A stretch of DNA of 35,251 bases, from contig JAKLFM010000031.1 in assembly GCA_022711175.1 (NCBI GenBank), positions 1 through 35,251 on the forward strand, given 5' to 3'. Source of the stretch: Bacteroidota bacterium. Its GTDB lineage: Bacteria; Bacteroidota; Bacteroidia; Bacteroidales; UBA4417. The position numbers and the translations under genes were made by a program. Of this stretch, positions 33,404 to 35,251 are shown piece after piece. The notes beneath the pieces are model-generated. The model saw only the letters and a list, made by a program, of their open reading frames with translations. It was not told the DNA's origin and did no database searches. Every line of letters begins with the position of its first letter. The first letter of the stretch is position 1.

Positions 33404-34798
33404 CTACCTGCCGGTAATAATATCACCGATATCATTCATGATTTTCCGTGCAAGCGTGTCAGCTTTAGCCATCGAATCGCTTTCGGAATAAATGCGGATG
33501 ATTGGCTCAGTGTTCGATTTGCGGAGGTGCACCCATTCGTTGCCGAATTCGATTTTCAAACCGTCGATGGTAATCTTCGGTTGCTTGGCGTATTTCTTCT
33601 CCACCTGCCGGATAATCTCATCCACATCCATTCCTTCATCTAGGGTAATCTTATTCTTCGAAATGAAATACGAAGGATAGGTATCGCGCAGTTCCGAACA
33701 CTTCTTTCCCGATTTAACAAGGTGTGTCAGAAACAACGCTATCCCCACAAGCGCATCGCGGCCGTAGTGAATTTCCGGATAAATGACACCGCCATTGCCT
33801 TCGCCGCCAATCACGGCTTGTGTTTCCTTCATTTTCGCAACAACATTTACCTCCCCTACTGCCGATGCCGCGTATGCGCCGCCGTGTTTTTCGGTTACAT
33901 CGCGCAATGCCCTGGTGCTCGAGAGATTGGAAACCGTATTGCCTGGCTGGTTCCTGAGTATATAATCGGCAACAGCCACCAGCGTATATTCTTCGCCAAA
34001 CATTTCACCGTTTTCGCAGACAATGGCGAGCCTGTCCACATCGGGATCGACCGAGAAACCGGCATGGGCTTTTTGTTTCACCACCAGTTCCGACAGGGCT
34101 GCGAGATGCTCAGGCAAGGGTTCGGGATTGTGCGGAAAGTGCCCGTCGGGGGTACAGTACAACTCATGCACTGTATTAACTCCCAGGGCTTTGAGCAACA
34201 ATGGAATGGCAATACCCCCGGTGGAATTTACGCAGTCAACGGCTATGGTAAGATTTGCTTTTTTTATGGCATTGCTGTCAACCAACGGCAGCGCTAGCAC
34301 CTGCTGAATGTGCTTCTGTATCCAGGTATCATCACTGGTGTATGTTCCAATAGCCGTCACCTCGCTGAAACTGAAATGGCCTTCATCAGCGATACGGAGT
34401 ACTTCAGCGCCTTCGTCGGCATTCAGAAACTCACCTTTTTCGTTCAGCAGTTTTAAGGCATTCCAGTTGGCCGGGTTATGACTGGCAGTTAGAATAATAC
34501 CACCGTGGGCCTGCAGCCCTGTCACAGCCACTTCAACTGTCGGTGTGGTCGAAAGCCCGACATCGGTCACATCAATACCCATAGCTAATAAAGTCCCGGT
34601 AACCAACTGGTTCACCATGAAACCAGAAATTCTTGCATCGCGTCCTACAACGATGCGGATTTTTTTATCCATGTTCTTGTTCCTGATGAAGATGCCGTAG
34701 CCTGCAACAAACTTCACCACGTCGGGAGGAGTCAGGCTGTTACCCGGCATACCGCCAATGGTACCACGAATACCCGAAATACTTTTAATAAGAGTCAT
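33404..34798 (-). CDS. glmM: Phosphoglucosamine mutase / phosphohexomutase
   Basis: 464 residues from the ATG at 34798. The frame continues 21 residues to 34861, but MTLIKSISGIRGTIGG is the standard beginning and I choose it. Family landmarks: active-site Ser106 in TASHNPANWNALK, the metal loop DPDVDR at 251-256, the sugar-binding GGEGNGG at 331-337 and the phosphate loop RKSNTEPIIR at 426-435. It moves phosphate between C6 and C1 of a hexose; GEGNGG rather than GEMSGH favours glucosamine over mannose or glucose, so I name it GlmM, supplying UDP-GlcNAc for the cell wall. It is monocistronic by context, divergent from the TPR gene. Confidence 0.88.
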   Translation of the reverse strand: MTLIKSISGIRGTIGGMPGNSLTPPDVVKFVAGYGIFIRNKNMDKKIRIVVGRDARISGFMVNQLVTGTLLAMGIDVTDVGLSTTPTVEVAVTGLQAHGGIILTASHNPANWNALKLLNEKGEFLNADEGAEVLRIADEGHFSFSEVTAIGTYTSDDTWIQKHIQQVLALPLVDSNAIKKANLTIAVDCVNSTGGIAIPLLLKALGVNTVHELYCTPDGHFPHNPEPLPEHLAALSELVVKQKAHAGFSVDPDVDRLAIVCENGEMFGEEYTLVAVADYILRNQPGNTVSNLSSTRALRDVTEKHGGAYAASAVGEVNVVAKMKETQAVIGGEGNGGVIYPEIHYGRDALVGIALFLTHLVKSGKKCSELRDTYPSYFISKNKITLDEGMDVDEIIRQVEKKYAKQPKITIDGLKIEFGNEWVHLRKSNTEPIIRIYSESDSMAKADTLARKIMNDIGDIITGR

Positions 34799-34944
34799 AA
34801 ATTGAATTTGTGGTAAAAGTACGCAATTCCAAAAAATGCTGTCCATAAGTATTATTGTCATTATCTAACTGAATTTAAGCGAATTGCTGATTGTCAACAA
34901 TTCAATTGCACGGGGGTTAAACGGCCTCATAATGTGAAAATGAT

Positions 34945-34952
34945 TACCTTTG
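34945..34952 (+). promoter_or_regulatory. -7 element TACCTTTG before the TPR gene
   Basis: Exact TAnnTTTG match 22 bases before the ATG at 34975; no clear -33 partner. Confidence 0.5.
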
Positions 34953-34974
34953 CAGGCTGAAAGAGACAAAAGGC

Positions 34975-35251
34975 ATGGATTACAACCCTGAGGAAGATGA
35001 GGATTATATCAACGATTTGCTGAAGAGGTTCGAGAAGAACGGATCAGGCAACGGCTCCTCGTTTTTCGACTCACAGGAACTTGAAGATATTGCATATCAT
35101 TACTTTTCGCATTCCGATCTTGGAAATGCAAAAAAAGCCATTGACCTAGGCTTAAAGCATTTTCCAACGGATAACATCTTTCAACTGCTTATGGCTCAGT
35201 ATCTTGTTAATCAAGACGAGCCTGCCAAAGCGCTTCGTTTGCTGCAACGCA
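34975..35251 (+). CDS. TPR-repeat protein, cut by window edge
   Basis: The frame from the ATG at 34975 is open to the right edge (92 codons). The N-terminus is acidic (MDYNPEEDEDYINDLLKRFE), followed by helical pairs typical of tetratricopeptide repeats: LEDIAYHYFSHSDLGNAKKA IDLGLKHFPTDN and FQLLMAQYLVNQDEPAKALR LLQR. There is no signal peptide, so the protein is cytoplasmic. Long TPR proteins of this kind are common scaffold proteins in Bacteroidota; the function is unknown. It is divergent from glmM with a shared 176-base intergenic region. Confidence 0.8.
   Translation, partial: MDYNPEEDEDYINDLLKRFEKNGSGNGSSFFDSQELEDIAYHYFSHSDLGNAKKAIDLGLKHFPTDNIFQLLMAQYLVNQDEPAKALRLLQR

Overview
The window looks like a Bacteroidota chromosome, most likely a member of the Bacteroidales/Marinilabiliales type. 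I infer this from TAnnTTTG-type -7 promoter elements in front of many starts, a type IX secretion sorting domain on a secreted glycosidase, a hybrid two-component regulator ending in an AraC domain, SusD-era style lipoproteins, and mostly weak Shine-Dalgarno sequences. No RNA polymerase, ribosomal or tRNA gene is present to place it more exactly.

Layout. (1) 1-6108, minus strand: a compact operon-like run of a beta-rich unknown protein, a 30-residue membrane microprotein, an octopine/opine-type dehydrogenase, a B12-dependent mutase with its B12 domain fused in cis, an asparagine-synthetase-like enzyme whose catalytic Cys2 is Ala, and a CPA-type cation/proton antiporter cut by the window edge. 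I read this as an unrecognised amino-acid-derived small-molecule pathway. (2) 6237-8329, plus strand: a divergent OmpR-type regulator and its histidine kinase, the natural candidate to control it. (3) 8330-13294: a secreted esterase, a decayed small ORF, a membrane-anchored DUF6090-like protein, and a T9SS-secreted glycosidase gene interrupted by a frameshift at a T7 run. (4) 13681-15876: a long 21-bp tandem repeat array split by a complete IS256-family element with 8-bp target duplications; the element's 3' arm could encode a small structured RNA. (5) 16040-21719: a GreA/Rnk-like factor, a secreted unknown, a 1213-residue single-chain restriction-modification enzyme and CsaA. The RM enzyme has an AT-rich specificity segment and an in-frame palindrome-bounded DUF559 nuclease insertion. 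(6) 21837-24300: a small ORF with a strong Shine-Dalgarno, two cold-shock-domain genes, a membrane protein and a flavodoxin. (7) 24573-32277: a membrane-bound AraC/TPR regulator, two lipoproteins, a decayed copy of an AraC domain, a 92-bp palindromic repeat and the intact hybrid kinase from which the decayed copy derives. (8) 32547-35251: an FMN-binding-domain protein, a ribbon-helix-helix-like protein, a GlmM-like phosphohexomutase and the start of a TPR protein.

The two most unusual loci are the mutase/opine dehydrogenase/Cys-less synthetase cluster (1-6108) and the DUF559 element embedded in the RM gene (about 20293-20869). All assignments are from reading the sequence; no database search was run.
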